From Alphaproteobacteria bacterium (GTDB lineage Bacteria; Pseudomonadota; Alphaproteobacteria; Micropepsales; Micropepsaceae): a DNA stretch of 64,000 nt. The position numbers were made by a program, and so were the translations under genes. Below are positions 42,038-50,495 of the stretch, piece by piece. Under the pieces are notes generated by a model. That model did not search any database. It was not told where the DNA came from and saw only the letters and a list, made by a program, of their open reading frames with translations. Every line of letters begins with the position of its first letter. Position 1 is the stretch's first letter. The DNA is taken from the NCBI GenBank assembly GCA_947473475.1, contig CANJBZ010000011.1:1-64000 (forward strand). The letters run 5' to 3'.

Positions 42038-42119
42038 GCTTGCCGCGCCGAAGCCGTAAGGCGAAGGCGGGCCGAGCGGGTACAGCCGCAGCCTATCGTT
42101 GGCTTGATGGAGTTTACGA

Positions 42120-42425
42120 ATGCTTGCGCGGATTTATCAGCCTTCGCGGAATGCCACCCAGTCGGGCAAGGCTCGCACCACGAAATGGGTGTTGGAATTT
42201 GAGCCTGAGCGCGCACGGCAGATCGAGCCGTTGATGGGCTGGACGGCCAGCTCCGATATGCGCCAGCAGGTCACCCTGGACTTCGACACCAAGGAAGAGG
42301 CCGTCGCCTACGCCGAAAAGAACGCCATTCCGTTCCAGGTGTTCGAGCCTCACAAGGCGGTGCCGAAAACCAAATCCTATTCCGACAATTTCCGCTTCGA
42401 CCGGAAGACGCCCTGGACGCACTAA
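42120..42425 (+). CDS. NADH dehydrogenase accessory subunit, NDUFS4-like
   Basis: 101 residues of the ETC complex I subunit family (NDUFS4/AQDQ). [61 protein letters not shown], and the C-terminal [12 protein letters not shown] are diagnostic. The protein binds the peripheral arm of complex I near the NADH site in mitochondria and alphaproteobacteria. It sits between tRNA-Pro and tRNA-Arg. Confidence 0.95.
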   Translation: MLARIYQPSRNATQSGKARTTKWVLEFEPERARQIEPLMGWTASSDMRQQVTLDFDTKEEAVAYAEKNAIPFQVFEPHKAVPKTKSYSDNFRFDRKTPWTH

Positions 42426-42501
42426 GCGGTCCAGCCTACGGCGGGCAGGGTGCGTGACCCGCGCATTTCTGGTACCTGATAGGCGCTTTCCGTTCCGGCA
42501 C

Positions 42502-42577
42502 GACCCCGTAGCTCAGCGGATAGAGCAATTGCCTTCTAAGCAATGGGTCGCAGGTTCAAGTCCTGCCGGGGTCGCCA
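42502..42577 (+). tRNA. tRNA-Arg (anticodon TCT)
   Basis: 76 bases including CCA. Acceptor GACCCCG pairs with CGGGGTC; anticodon arm ATTGC-CTTCTAA-GCAAT gives TCT; T loop TTCAAGT. Confidence 0.96.
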
Positions 42578-42602
42578 CTTCCAAAATGTCCGGCCGGCCG
42601 CC

Positions 42603-43469
42603 TCAGTGGAAGAGAAACACGGGCAGGGAGGCGTCCTGTAGAACGGCGCGTGTGAAGCCGCCCAGGATAGTTTCGCTCAAACGGCTGCGGCCATAGCCGC
42701 CCATCACGAGCAAATCGGCCCCTAGCGCGCGCGCCGCCTCCAATGTGGCGTGCGCGGGCTCTCTGTCGCCGGGGTTAACGCGCTGAACTTGCGCGTTGAG
42801 ACCGTGCCATTTCAACTGCGCCTCGACGCCCTCGTAGTTCGACGCGCGCCCATCCTCTTCTGCCCCCACCAGATAGACGGTCTGAGCTTTTTCGAGCAGC
42901 GGCATGGCGGCGGTAACGGCACGCGCGGCTTCGGGCGTGTCCTTCCACGCGACCACAATCGTCTGAGCGGGTTTGGCGGGCGCATCGGGCGCCAGCAGGA
43001 TGGGCTTGCCGGTCGTAGTAACCAGCCGGCCCAAATCGCCGGTGGAAAGACCGCCTGAACTTTCGCCACCGCCTTTCACGACAACAAGATCGTAATACCG
43101 GCCTTGTCCCATGAGTTCCTCGACCTCCACGCCAAGCGATTCACGGAACGCGGCGTTCGGACCGCCCGGTCCCGGTGGAAATTCCGCGCGGACAATCTGC
43201 TCGTCGCGGCAGAACGAATCGTAGGTGTCGGATGCCTGCTGAGCGAGGCGGGCGGCCTGTTCCTGCATCGCGTCCACCATGTCGGCCAGGGCGATCGTAT
43301 CCCCCTCGGAGCCGGACATACTTGCCCGCGCCATCAGCGTTTCGATGTCCGGGCGTATGTGCAGCGCCTCAAGGTGCGGCGTAAACGGGCGAGTCAAAGC
43401 GTACGCGGCAGCCAATGAGGATTTGTCACCGCTTGTGCCCTTCAGATGAACGAGGATCGTTTTGAACAT
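42603..43469 (-). CDS. Universal stress protein, tandem Usp domains
   Basis: 288 residues. Two Usp halves: the first (FKTILVHLKGTSGDKSSLAAA) lacks a clear ATP loop; the second (about 150-288, TIVVAWKDTPEAARAVTAA) ends with LLVMGGYGRSRLSETILGGFTRAVL, the G-x2-G-x9-G(S/T) nucleotide-binding pattern. GGGAG precedes the ATG by seven bases. Cytosolic stress-response protein; exact role unknown. Confidence 0.9.
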   Translation of the reverse strand: MFKTILVHLKGTSGDKSSLAAAYALTRPFTPHLEALHIRPDIETLMARASMSGSEGDTIALADMVDAMQEQAARLAQQASDTYDSFCRDEQIVRAEFPPGPGGPNAAFRESLGVEVEELMGQGRYYDLVVVKGGGESSGGLSTGDLGRLVTTTGKPILLAPDAPAKPAQTIVVAWKDTPEAARAVTAAMPLLEKAQTVYLVGAEEDGRASNYEGVEAQLKWHGLNAQVQRVNPGDREPAHATLEAARALGADLLVMGGYGRSRLSETILGGFTRAVLQDASLPVFLFH

Positions 43470-43646
43470 ATCGCGGCTCCCAGCTTGCTGCGTAGAGTAT
43501 ACGCGCCGTGGATCGGATCGGGTTGATTTGCATCACGCGCCGCCGCGTTTGCTTTTGAACGCGCTCACTTGATCCGGATCAAACATGATTTTGCCTGACG
43601 GGGCATAGTGTCTGCGATTGGCCGGGCGAGGCCGCCGAGGATGGAC

Positions 43647-44078
43647 ATGAGCACAACGGGTCTCGAAACCTTCGACAAGACATTGCGCGAAACCAACCAT
43701 TGGCTGCGCATTGTCATGGACGAGTTGCATATGGAAAGCAGCAAGCATGCGTTTGCCGCGCTGAGAGCGGCTCTGCTCGCGCTGCGGGACCGCATCGGTC
43801 CGGCAGCCGCCCTTCAATTGGGCGCGCAACTGCCGATGTTGCTGCGGGGCGCCTATTACGAGAATTGGCGGCTCGCCGGCACGCCCATCGAAGAGCGCGA
43901 TGTTGATGGTTTCATCGCGGATGTCGCCGGCAATCTTCCGGCAGCTTTGCGTATCGATCCCGAGGAAGCCGTGCGGGCGAGTTTCGTTGCGCTTACCGAA
44001 TCCCTCGCCCCCAACGAAAGCGCAAAGATCGCGCGTCTCTTGCCCCCGGATATCAGGTCGCTGCTGCCCGGCGCATGA
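43647..44078 (+). CDS. DUF2267 protein
   Basis: 143 residues from ATG 43647 (GAGG six bases upstream; ATG 43641 also possible). All-helical, with FDKTLRETNHWLRIVMDELH, AFAALRAALLALRDRIGPAAALQLGAQLPMLLRGAYYENW, and DPEEAVRASFVALTESL, matching DUF2267, a stress-linked family often beside Usp proteins, as here (divergent from the Usp gene). Function unknown. Confidence 0.85.
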   Translation: MSTTGLETFDKTLRETNHWLRIVMDELHMESSKHAFAALRAALLALRDRIGPAAALQLGAQLPMLLRGAYYENWRLAGTPIEERDVDGFIADVAGNLPAALRIDPEEAVRASFVALTESLAPNESAKIARLLPPDIRSLLPGA

Positions 44079-44157
44079 ATCACAAGGGCCGGTGACGTAT
44101 CGCCACTGGCCCTTGGAAACCCCTCGGCATCCCTGCGGATGCTTCAAAGCCGGCGAA

Positions 44158-44412
44158 TTAGGTTTGCTCACTCTTTGCTTCGGGCAACGGCCAGAACACG
44201 TGCTTGGGACCTGCCGCGACAAACGGAAAACTCGCTCCGGCACGGAAGGAATAGGACGCGCCGCATCCGGCGCATCGATGTGCCGTATCGAAATGCGCTG
44301 CGACCTCGCGTTGCAGCGATATCTGCATGCGCGCCAAGGTACCGCGCGTCAGGCGCTCCTGACGCTGGCCAGCTCCGCAACGCGGGCATTGGGGTTGTGT
44401 CGTGGAACTCAT
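44158..44412 (-). CDS. Small zinc-ribbon-like protein
   Basis: 84 residues from ATG 44410-44412. Two CxxC knuckles, QPQCPRCGAG and AHRCAGCGAS, 34 residues apart, could bind one zinc ion. The tail (FPFVAAGPKHVFWPLPEA) is not recognised. No clear ribosome site. Perhaps a regulatory or metal-carrying small protein. Confidence 0.55.
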   Translation of the reverse strand: MSSTTQPQCPRCGAGQRQERLTRGTLARMQISLQREVAAHFDTAHRCAGCGASYSFRAGASFPFVAAGPKHVFWPLPEAKSEQT

Positions 44413-44541
44413 GGGCACTGTTTTCGACCGCTTTAGAACGCAACCGCAGCATAGTCCGTATCGGTATGGGACACTGTGACCTTGGGTACAGTCGGTACGT
44501 TTCGGTTTTATGACCTAATTCGTCCGTACACGGCTGTGCCG

Positions 44542-45321
44542 TTACATCTGGGCTATGTGTTCCAAGCGCCGGCTTGACAATATCGTGTAGTGGCTGTTGA
44601 CGCGGGCAAGCAGGCCTTCACGCATCCACTTGTTGACGATCCGGCTCGCATGCTCGCGCGAAATCCCGGCGAGACTGCCGATTTCCGCCTGCGAGAGTTT
44701 GAGGCGGATGACGAGGCCGTTGCCGTCGCTGCTGTTGCCGAACTCCTGCGCGAGCTGCAGAAAAGCCCAAGCGAGGCGTCCTTCATTGGACAGGAACGCA
44801 CCTGCGGCGATGGAATTGTCGGTGTGGCGCACCATGCCTGCGAGCAGTCGTGTGAGGTGCTCGTAAACGGTCGGAACCTCTGCCGCAAAACGCTGAAATT
44901 CGGCGCGCGTGATATATTTCAGGCGGCAATTGGTGAGCGCGGTCACGGTGGCCGAACGTGGCCGTCCGTCGAGCATGGACAACTCGCCGATCATCGAATT
45001 TGTGCCCACGATCGAAAGCGTGCGTTCGGTCCCGTTCTTGGAAATGACGCTGACCTTCAGAGAGCCCTTTTCGACCCGGTAGCATTCATCGCCCGGCGTT
45101 CCGGCGGCGAAAAGCTCCTGCTTCGCCGGCAAATCCAGGTTCTTGGCTTTGGCAAAAAGCCGCCCCAGCAATTCCTCCGGCAGGTGCGCGAACAGGGCCA
45201 TAGAGTGTGGCATACCATTGCCTTGTGCGGACGTGGGCTCCGACAGCCCGGTATTGGCTTTGTTCATATCGCTCCCACTTACGGGGTCCGTCGCCAACAT
45301 ATCACTCGAGCCTTTGTCCAT
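44542..45321 (-). CDS. Crp/Fnr family transcriptional regulator
   Basis: 259 residues from the ATG at 45319-45321, chosen for AAAGGA seven bases upstream. A long unstructured N-terminus (about 35 residues) precedes the cyclic-nucleotide-binding-like fold (FAHLPEELLGRLFAKAKNLDL, GDECYRVEKGSLKVSV, MIGELSMLDGRPRSATVTAL) and a winged helix (KLSQAEIGSLAGISREHASRIVNKW). No FNR-type Cys cluster is present; whether it binds cAMP is unclear from sequence, although the GELSMLDGRPRSATV segment approximates the cAMP pocket. Confidence 0.92.
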   Translation of the reverse strand: MDKGSSDMLATDPVSGSDMNKANTGLSEPTSAQGNGMPHSMALFAHLPEELLGRLFAKAKNLDLPAKQELFAAGTPGDECYRVEKGSLKVSVISKNGTERTLSIVGTNSMIGELSMLDGRPRSATVTALTNCRLKYITRAEFQRFAAEVPTVYEHLTRLLAGMVRHTDNSIAAGAFLSNEGRLAWAFLQLAQEFGNSSDGNGLVIRLKLSQAEIGSLAGISREHASRIVNKWMREGLLARVNSHYTILSSRRLEHIAQM

Positions 45322-45800
45322 GATCGTCCTTTCGCTTACCCGCAAGTGCCAGCCAAGGCCGCACGTGCTGTCGCAAGCGTGGCCTTACGGCCGACGGCAA
45401 GGCGCACAGGCACACCCGGCAATGAATCAGCCCATAGCGGCGCTGCTGCCGAGAAATTCAATCCGAAGTGCGGAAGCGCAGCATTGTCAAGGACCGCGCT
45501 AGCCCAACCCCTGGAATGGCAATAGTCGCTAAAGGCTGAACGTGAGCTGAACAATTGCGAGAAATGTCCTGCCGGCACGAACGCCGCGCGGCAGAGCTTG
45601 TTAACCATGCTTGGCGTCGCAACCGGCACGCTTCGAGAGCGTCTGGGTTTACGCAACATGGAGGGGGAGCACTCCTGTCAGCTAACAGCAGCAACGCCAA
45701 GCAACATGAGTGATAGGACTCAGGGGCTCAAGGCGCTGTGACAGGGGGCACAATGTCATCGAATTGTCCCAGGCGGCCTTGCGGAACGTTCCGCGCTGGC
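45322..45800. other. Non-coding gap of about 480 bases
   Basis: Short frames here have no ribosome sites or recognisable families. It holds the promoter of the Crp/Fnr-type gene and the 3' flank of the SurA-like gene. No convincing repeats or hairpins seen. Confidence 0.6.
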
Positions 45801-47138
45801 CTAGCGCCCGAGAGCGTATACGGCGGCGGCACGGCGCAGATCGCGCAAATAGCCTTTGGCAAATAGGGCCATCTGCTGCTGGAAAAGCTGCTGCTGCAAT
45901 TCGTTGCGGGTTGGCAGGACGGCCACGCCCGCACGTGGCGGGACGCCATCGCAGCGCATAATCAGCTCCACCCCCGCGGCCGACACGAATGGTTCGATGG
46001 CTTCACCGGGTCCGCTCTTTGCCAAGCCGTCACGCAGGTCGCCTGCGAGGTCCCTTGGGCTGACGGCGCCCAGCTTGGAATAAACCATCCCTTGAACCTG
46101 CCCGGACGCATTGGCCAGGTCCGCACAACTCCGCAGCTGGCGTTTGATGTTGCTCGCCAGCGCAATCGCGCGGGTTTTCAGGGCTTGATCGGCGTTGGCG
46201 GGGAGGGGGATCAGCAGCCTTTCGAGCGGCACGGGCGCGTTGGGATCGGGCGCCGGCGCGGCTGGGACTTCTGCCAACTGGGTGTTTGCAGGCTCGCGCC
46301 GGTCACGCAGAAAAATCAGGTAATAGCCGCCTTCGGCACGAACGGGGCCGGCGACCTGCCCAGGCTTCAGGTCGGTAAGCAGATGATCGAGTTCCTCTGG
46401 TAATTGCCCCTGGGTGACCCATCCCATGTCGCCGCCATCCGCGGCGCTGGGGGACTGGCTGAATTGTCCGGCCATGGTCTGAAAGGGCGCACCGGCCGCG
46501 ATCTGTTGCGCAAGCTGGTCCGCGCCGGCCCGGACGGTCGTTTCGTCCTCCGGGCGGTCCACGCCCATATAAATTTCCGAGACCAGGAATTGCGGCTTGT
46601 CGGCGCCCTGTTTCAGACGCGCCATCGCTTCGTCCAGCTGTTGCTCGGTCACCGATATGTCGGCTGCGAAACGCGCCGACACGAGCTTTTGCCAAACGAT
46701 CTGCGCTGTTACTTGCTGCCGGAAGGTGGCGGCGGTGACCCCAGCCTGCGCAAGACGCGCGAGCAGCTGGTCGACGGTGAATTTGTTGTCTTCCGCGATG
46801 CTTTGAACGGCGCGTTCGACTTCGGCGCGGGTGGCGCTGACTTTGCGCTTGTTGGCCTCCTGAAGTTCGACAACTTCGTCCTGAAGCGAACGCAGAACCT
46901 GCGCGCGAATTTGAGGCTGGTTCTCCTTGGTCACGGTGAGTCCCGACGTCGCGACGAATAAGGCCGTACGCTGATCGACATCGTAATTGGAGATGACGAA
47001 CTCATTGACGATGGCGGCCACGCCGGACGAGCTTTGCGGCGCCGGAGCCTCCACGTTTTGTCCCGACGCTTCCGACGCCATAAGTGATAGCGCCACCAAG
47101 CTTAAGGCTCGCAAAATCGCGCGTTGGGACAAGGGCAC
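45801..47138 (-). CDS. SurA-like periplasmic peptidyl-prolyl isomerase
   Basis: 445 residues from a GTG (47136-47138); a TTG six bases downstream fits the GGAGG site equally well. Signal peptide to about residue 26 (ASG-QN), SurA N-terminal chaperone region (IVNEFVISNYDVDQRTAL, then long helices), one parvulin domain (FLVSEIYMGVDRPED, QFSQSPSAADGGDMGWVTQGQLPEEL, AEGGYYLIFLRDRR) and a C-terminal chaperone segment. Helps outer-membrane proteins fold. An insertion element lies 69 bases upstream of its start, in the promoter area. Confidence 0.9.
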   Translation of the reverse strand: MPLSQRAILRALSLVALSLMASEASGQNVEAPAPQSSSGVAAIVNEFVISNYDVDQRTALFVATSGLTVTKENQPQIRAQVLRSLQDEVVELQEANKRKVSATRAEVERAVQSIAEDNKFTVDQLLARLAQAGVTAATFRQQVTAQIVWQKLVSARFAADISVTEQQLDEAMARLKQGADKPQFLVSEIYMGVDRPEDETTVRAGADQLAQQIAAGAPFQTMAGQFSQSPSAADGGDMGWVTQGQLPEELDHLLTDLKPGQVAGPVRAEGGYYLIFLRDRREPANTQLAEVPAAPAPDPNAPVPLERLLIPLPANADQALKTRAIALASNIKRQLRSCADLANASGQVQGMVYSKLGAVSPRDLAGDLRDGLAKSGPGEAIEPFVSAAGVELIMRCDGVPPRAGVAVLPTRNELQQQLFQQQMALFAKGYLRDLRRAAAVYALGR

Positions 47139-47210
47139 CGCCTCCGGAATTATGGCAAACAGAGCAGGAATTGCAGGCTTCGTCCACTGAGACGGATCGC
47201 GGGTGGTGTC

Positions 47211-47591
47211 TCAGTTTGAATTTAGCACAGCGGGGCCGCCCGCCGACTCTTCCGCGCGGCGTTGAGCAATCCAACTCCGCTCCCTTGCGGCTATCACTCC
47301 AGCATCGCAGTTTTCCAGGATGACGACGGCAACAGGCAGGCTCTCGTCGAAGGCCCGCCTAAGCGAGTGGTGAATAGTGCGATAGTCTTTCATCGCATTT
47401 CCATGCCACGGGAGGCCTATGAGCATCCGGCGCACGTTATTGGGATAAGCTCTGATCCGGCGGCGGAGTTTGAGGGCCTTTCCGACATACACGCCGATCC
47501 CGGTGAGCCGCCATTCGTAGATGCCGGGCGAATCGAGGCTAAGCTGATCGTCACAGATTACTGCATACCAGTCGCTTTTAGCTTGCTGCAT
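47211..47591 (-). CDS. GIY-YIG nuclease-like protein carried by the insertion element
   Basis: 126 residues. The GIY-YIG core reads GIYEWRLTGIGVYVGKALKLRRRIRAY-like, with conserved Arg after the YVG strand and an NNVRRMLIG segment; ENCDAGVIAARERSWIAQ supplies a possible metal-binding Glu near the end of the fold. The ATG (47589-47591) overlaps the transposase remnant, and the stop is within the terminal repeat, so the gene is an integral part of the element. Could be a homing-type or resolvase-like nuclease; activity unproven. Confidence 0.75.
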   Translation of the reverse strand: MQQAKSDWYAVICDDQLSLDSPGIYEWRLTGIGVYVGKALKLRRRIRAYPNNVRRMLIGLPWHGNAMKDYRTIHHSLRRAFDESLPVAVVILENCDAGVIAARERSWIAQRRAEESAGGPAVLNSN

Positions 47592-47720
47592 CGTTCATCC
47601 GCTTTTTGTAAGGTCGGCGCCTCGCTGATTTAACAGTCCGCGCTTCGATCCACTCCGCAATATCCTCTAGCGACCACAGCCGATCCGACACGCCAGCCGC
47701 CATGGCCGGGGACATGCCGA
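47578..47720 (-). pseudogene. C-terminal remnant of a DDE-type transposase
   Basis: About 47 residues containing MSPAMAAGVSDRLWSLEDI and a basic RRRPYKKR tail. This phrase (K-x-xPAMAAGVxDxLWxxxDIV ... GPYKK) is the usual C-terminus of a transposase group found in rhizobial-type insertion elements. The catalytic core is deleted; the upstream residues in this frame are not transposase-like. Confidence 0.65.
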
Positions 47721-47905
47721 GCGGCTTATGCGTCTTCGGACTTCTGTTCTGGACTAAGTTTTGCCGCACGCCCCGCGCCACCAGCTATTGGTGGCAGTCC
47801 GCCATGCCTGTCAACGGCGGCCAAATTCAAACTGAGACACTATCGGATCGCGAGGCCCCGCCGGCGATCGCGGTTGCGGCCCGCGAGGCTGACCGCCATT
47901 TTGCA

Positions 47906-47940
47906 CAAAAAAACCCGGGAGGACGGATGTCCTTCCCGGG
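47906..47940 (-). terminator. Terminator of the cupin gene
   Basis: CCCGGGAAGGAC and its near-complement form a stem (47914-47940, GGAT loop), followed on the minus strand by a run of eight U-coding bases (47906-47913). Confidence 0.88.
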
Positions 47941-47962
47941 CTTTCGTTTTTCTCTTGATGGC

Positions 47963-48466
47963 TTACTTCGGCCAATCGGTCGGACGCGGCACATGCATCG
48001 TGATCACCACGATGGGCGCGCCGCCGCCGGGCATGATCTGGTGCGGGGTCTTTTCCGGAACAATGACCATGGCGCCCGGAGACAGGGCTTGCGACGTGCC
48101 GCCCTCGATGCCGGTACCGCCGAGATTGTTGGCGTTGTTGCGCTTTTCGTTGATCAGCTTGCCGCCCGTCACGATGGTGCCGGTGCCCTGATAAACATAC
48201 ATCAGTTCCGCGTCGGTCTCGTGAACCGCCGCAGGCGACGTGCCCGGCCGGTATTCGAGCTGAGCGCGATACGGGGCAAGCGACAGAATCGGTTCGGCCA
48301 CCAGGGGGGCGTTGTCCTTGCGGTCGGCCTTCGCCTTATCGATCAAACTCATAACTTCCGCCGACGACATGAACGTCTTTATCGGGGGGGCGGCAGGCGC
48401 CTGAGCAAAAGCGGCGGGGCCGGTAACGGCAACGAGAAATGTCAAAGCAAGAAGCTGCGCGCGCAA
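47963..48466 (-). CDS. Secreted single-domain cupin protein
   Basis: 167 residues from a TTG start with AGGAGG five bases upstream. Signal peptide to about residue 21 (AFA-QA). Cupin motif 1 is weak (HETDAELMYVYQGTGTIVTGG); motif 2 is SPGAMVIVPEKTPHQIMPG with His. Probably a periplasmic metal-binding protein of unknown role. Ends at a strong terminator. Confidence 0.82.
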   Translation of the reverse strand: MRAQLLALTFLVAVTGPAAFAQAPAAPPIKTFMSSAEVMSLIDKAKADRKDNAPLVAEPILSLAPYRAQLEYRPGTSPAAVHETDAELMYVYQGTGTIVTGGKLINEKRNNANNLGGTGIEGGTSQALSPGAMVIVPEKTPHQIMPGGGAPIVVITMHVPRPTDWPK

Positions 48467-48707
48467 GGTTCCCTCCTGTTCGTCGCGGACCGTTTCCCCT
48501 TAGAGCTTTTCCCGCGACAACTGAAGCTGAAAAATGCCCCGTCTCCGGTGCGTGATGCCGGGTTATACGTCCGGGCGGTTCTCCCGTCTTGTGACAGAGC
48601 AGAAAAAGCAAGCGGGGGCTTGCGTGGCCAGGGCACGGTCTAAATATCGGGTGTAGACGTCTGCTGTTAACCGCCGCTTCGCTTCGAACCGGCGAAACGG
48701 CGGTTTT
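48467..48707 (+). ncRNA. Gap with an orphan plus-strand terminator; candidate small RNA
   Basis: AACCGCCG (48669-48676) pairs with CGGCGGTT (48698-48705), followed by TTCATTT. No plus-strand gene precedes it. A promoter-like TTGCGT ... CTAAAT pair lies near 48623-48650, which would give an RNA of about 55-60 bases. The rest of the 48467-48830 gap holds the cupin promoter on the minus strand and nothing else recognisable. Confidence 0.3.
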
Positions 48708-48830
48708 CATTTGGAGATTTGATCGGCTTAAGAGTTGCGAAATGTAAACGAAGGGATTTGGTTTTGAAGGACATGGGGCGGCGCTACACCTGCTCGCGAA
48801 ACACAGAAAAAACGGGCGATGGAGGCGCAC

Positions 48831-49025
48831 ATGCGAAGATACTTGGAAGCCTCCCTCCGAATGCATGCGTTCCTCTATCGCTTTTTCGCCTGTGACAGCG
48901 GCGCGACGACAATCGAATATGCCTTAATGGTTGGCGGCATCGGAGCGACATTGGCGCTCTCGATCGGGAATTGGGCGAGCGCCGTCGAAGCGCAATTCGT
49001 CCGCGCCCGGAACATTCTTCCCTAG
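48831..49025 (+). CDS. Flp/Fap-type pilin, orphan
   Basis: 64 residues from ATG 48831 (48819 also possible). Class IVb Flp pilin features: a basic leader ending in a Gly (DSG), prepilin-type cleavage before ATTIEYALMV with Glu at +5, and a hydrophobic helix VGGIGATLALSIG. The usual tad/cpa assembly genes are not in the window, so it either uses a system elsewhere or is a remnant. Confidence 0.75.
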   Translation: MRRYLEASLRMHAFLYRFFACDSGATTIEYALMVGGIGATLALSIGNWASAVEAQFVRARNILP

Positions 49026-49031
49026 AACCGC

Positions 49032-50402
49032 CTAGTCTTTGGGCTGCGGCAGATCGGTCAGCCGGAGTGCGCTGACCGCCGCGCCGGCAAACGAGAAAAT
49101 CGCACCGACCCAGATGGCGGCCGCCGCCCCCGGCATGAAGCGCGCCAATGCAAAGGCGGTCAGCGCCGCTCCGACCGTTTGCCCAAGCAGCCGGGCCATG
49201 GCCTGCATTCCGCTTGCTCCACCGCTGCGTGAGCGTGGCGCGGCGGCCTGAATGGTCCGGTTGTTGGGCGACTGGTACAGCCCGAAGCCCGCCCCTGCCA
49301 GCGCCATGCGCCAGACGATGTCGAGCGTGCTCGTCTGCTCCGAGAGCATCGCCAGGGCGGCAAGACCAAGCCCGAACGCCACCAGCCCCAGCAGGCCAAG
49401 CAGGCCCGCGGGATAGCGGTCGGACAGCTTGCCCGCAATCGGAGCAAACACCGCCGTCGCGAGAGGCCATGGCGTCATCAGGAGCCCGGTGTGAACGGGT
49501 GAGTACCCAAGCTGTTCAAGATGAAACGGCAGCGCAATCAGCGCCATCGTCTGCGCCACGAACGAGCAGATCGACGTTCCAACGGACAGGCTGAACATCG
49601 GCAGGCGAAGCAGATCGATGGGTAGTAGCGGAAGCGGCATCCGCATCTGCCGCCGGAACAAGACAAAGCCGGCAAGCAGCGTGAACGCCAATTCGGCGGC
49701 CGCCACGACGATGGGTGTCGGACGGCTCAACGCATCCAAGAATATGATCAATGTGCCGAAGGTGACGGCGCTTAGAATTGCGCTCGTGACGTCGAAAGGA
49801 TGGGTGGTTCGCGGCGTTTCGGGCAGTGCATAGATACCGATCGCAACCGCCACGATTGTGATGGGGACTTTGACGGCGAACAGCCATGGCCATGGTGCGA
49901 CAGCAAGAACGGAGCTTGCGATGGTCGGTCCCGCCGCGGCTGAGACCGCGATAACCACCGCGTTGATGCCGATCCCATAACCCAGCCGGTTGATGGGATG
50001 GATGAAGCGAACCAGCGCCATGTTGACGCTCATGACCCCGGCAGCGCCCAAACCCTGTATGACGCGCATCAATGTCAGGACGGTCAGCGATGGCGCCAGC
50101 GCGCAGCCTAAAGAGGCACATCCGAACAGGACCAGGCCGCCGAGATAGACTCGCTTGTAGCCGAGAATGTCGCCGGCCGAGGCGAGCGGCAGAAGCGAGA
50201 GCATGATCGCCATCTGATAGGCGTTGACGATCCACACCGAAGACGAAGCGTCGATGTTCAGATCGGCGCCGATCGTCGGCAGCGCCACATTGACGATGGT
50301 CTGATCGATGACCGTGATGAAGATCGCCAGTCCGATGGTCAAAATAGCCCAGCGGCGCTGGCCTATCGGCAGCCCATCGAGATTGGCTTGAGGCGCTTTC
50401 AA
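49032..50402 (-). CDS. MFS transporter, DHA2 (14-helix) family
   Basis: 456 residues from a TTG start without a strong ribosome site. Motif D/1 region ITVIDQTIVNVALPTIGADL, motif A (ASAGDILGYKRVYLGG), RVIQGLGAAGVMSVNMALV, and motif A-like repeat (GKLSDRYPAGLLG) fit EmrB/QacA drug:proton antiporters with 14 predicted helices. An inner-membrane efflux pump; substrate unknown. Convergent with the pilin gene. Confidence 0.88.
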   Translation of the reverse strand: MKAPQANLDGLPIGQRRWAILTIGLAIFITVIDQTIVNVALPTIGADLNIDASSSVWIVNAYQMAIMLSLLPLASAGDILGYKRVYLGGLVLFGCASLGCALAPSLTVLTLMRVIQGLGAAGVMSVNMALVRFIHPINRLGYGIGINAVVIAVSAAAGPTIASSVLAVAPWPWLFAVKVPITIVAVAIGIYALPETPRTTHPFDVTSAILSAVTFGTLIIFLDALSRPTPIVVAAAELAFTLLAGFVLFRRQMRMPLPLLPIDLLRLPMFSLSVGTSICSFVAQTMALIALPFHLEQLGYSPVHTGLLMTPWPLATAVFAPIAGKLSDRYPAGLLGLLGLVAFGLGLAALAMLSEQTSTLDIVWRMALAGAGFGLYQSPNNRTIQAAAPRSRSGGASGMQAMARLLGQTVGAALTAFALARFMPGAAAAIWVGAIFSFAGAAVSALRLTDLPQPKD

Positions 50403-50495
50403 TGACGGCGTCCAAATAGCATGTGACGCGGAATTACGGGAAAGCAGGCGTTCCGTCTATGGGATGCTGGTGAAGATAGAGCGCGAACCGATCCC

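Larger units (their letters stand above)
47207..47839 (-). mobile_element. 633-bp insertion element with 17-bp inverted repeats and a GIY-YIG passenger
   Basis: TGTCTCAGTTTGAATTT at 47207-47223 is repeated as its exact complement at 47823-47839. Between them are a transposase C-terminal remnant and a GIY-YIG gene whose stop codon lies inside the left repeat. A 7-bp hairpin (GCCACCA/TGGTGGC) lies at 47777-47795. CGGATCGCG occurs just outside both ends (5 bases left, 4 bases right), though not directly abutting, so target duplication is unclear. The transposase is too short to act, so any movement would need help in trans. Confidence 0.75.

Noticed and set aside
45336-45700. Small minus-strand frames between the Crp/Fnr and SurA-like genes
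   Set aside because: No ribosome sites, no recognisable families, unusual composition (Arg/Ser/Ala-rich), overlapping one another.
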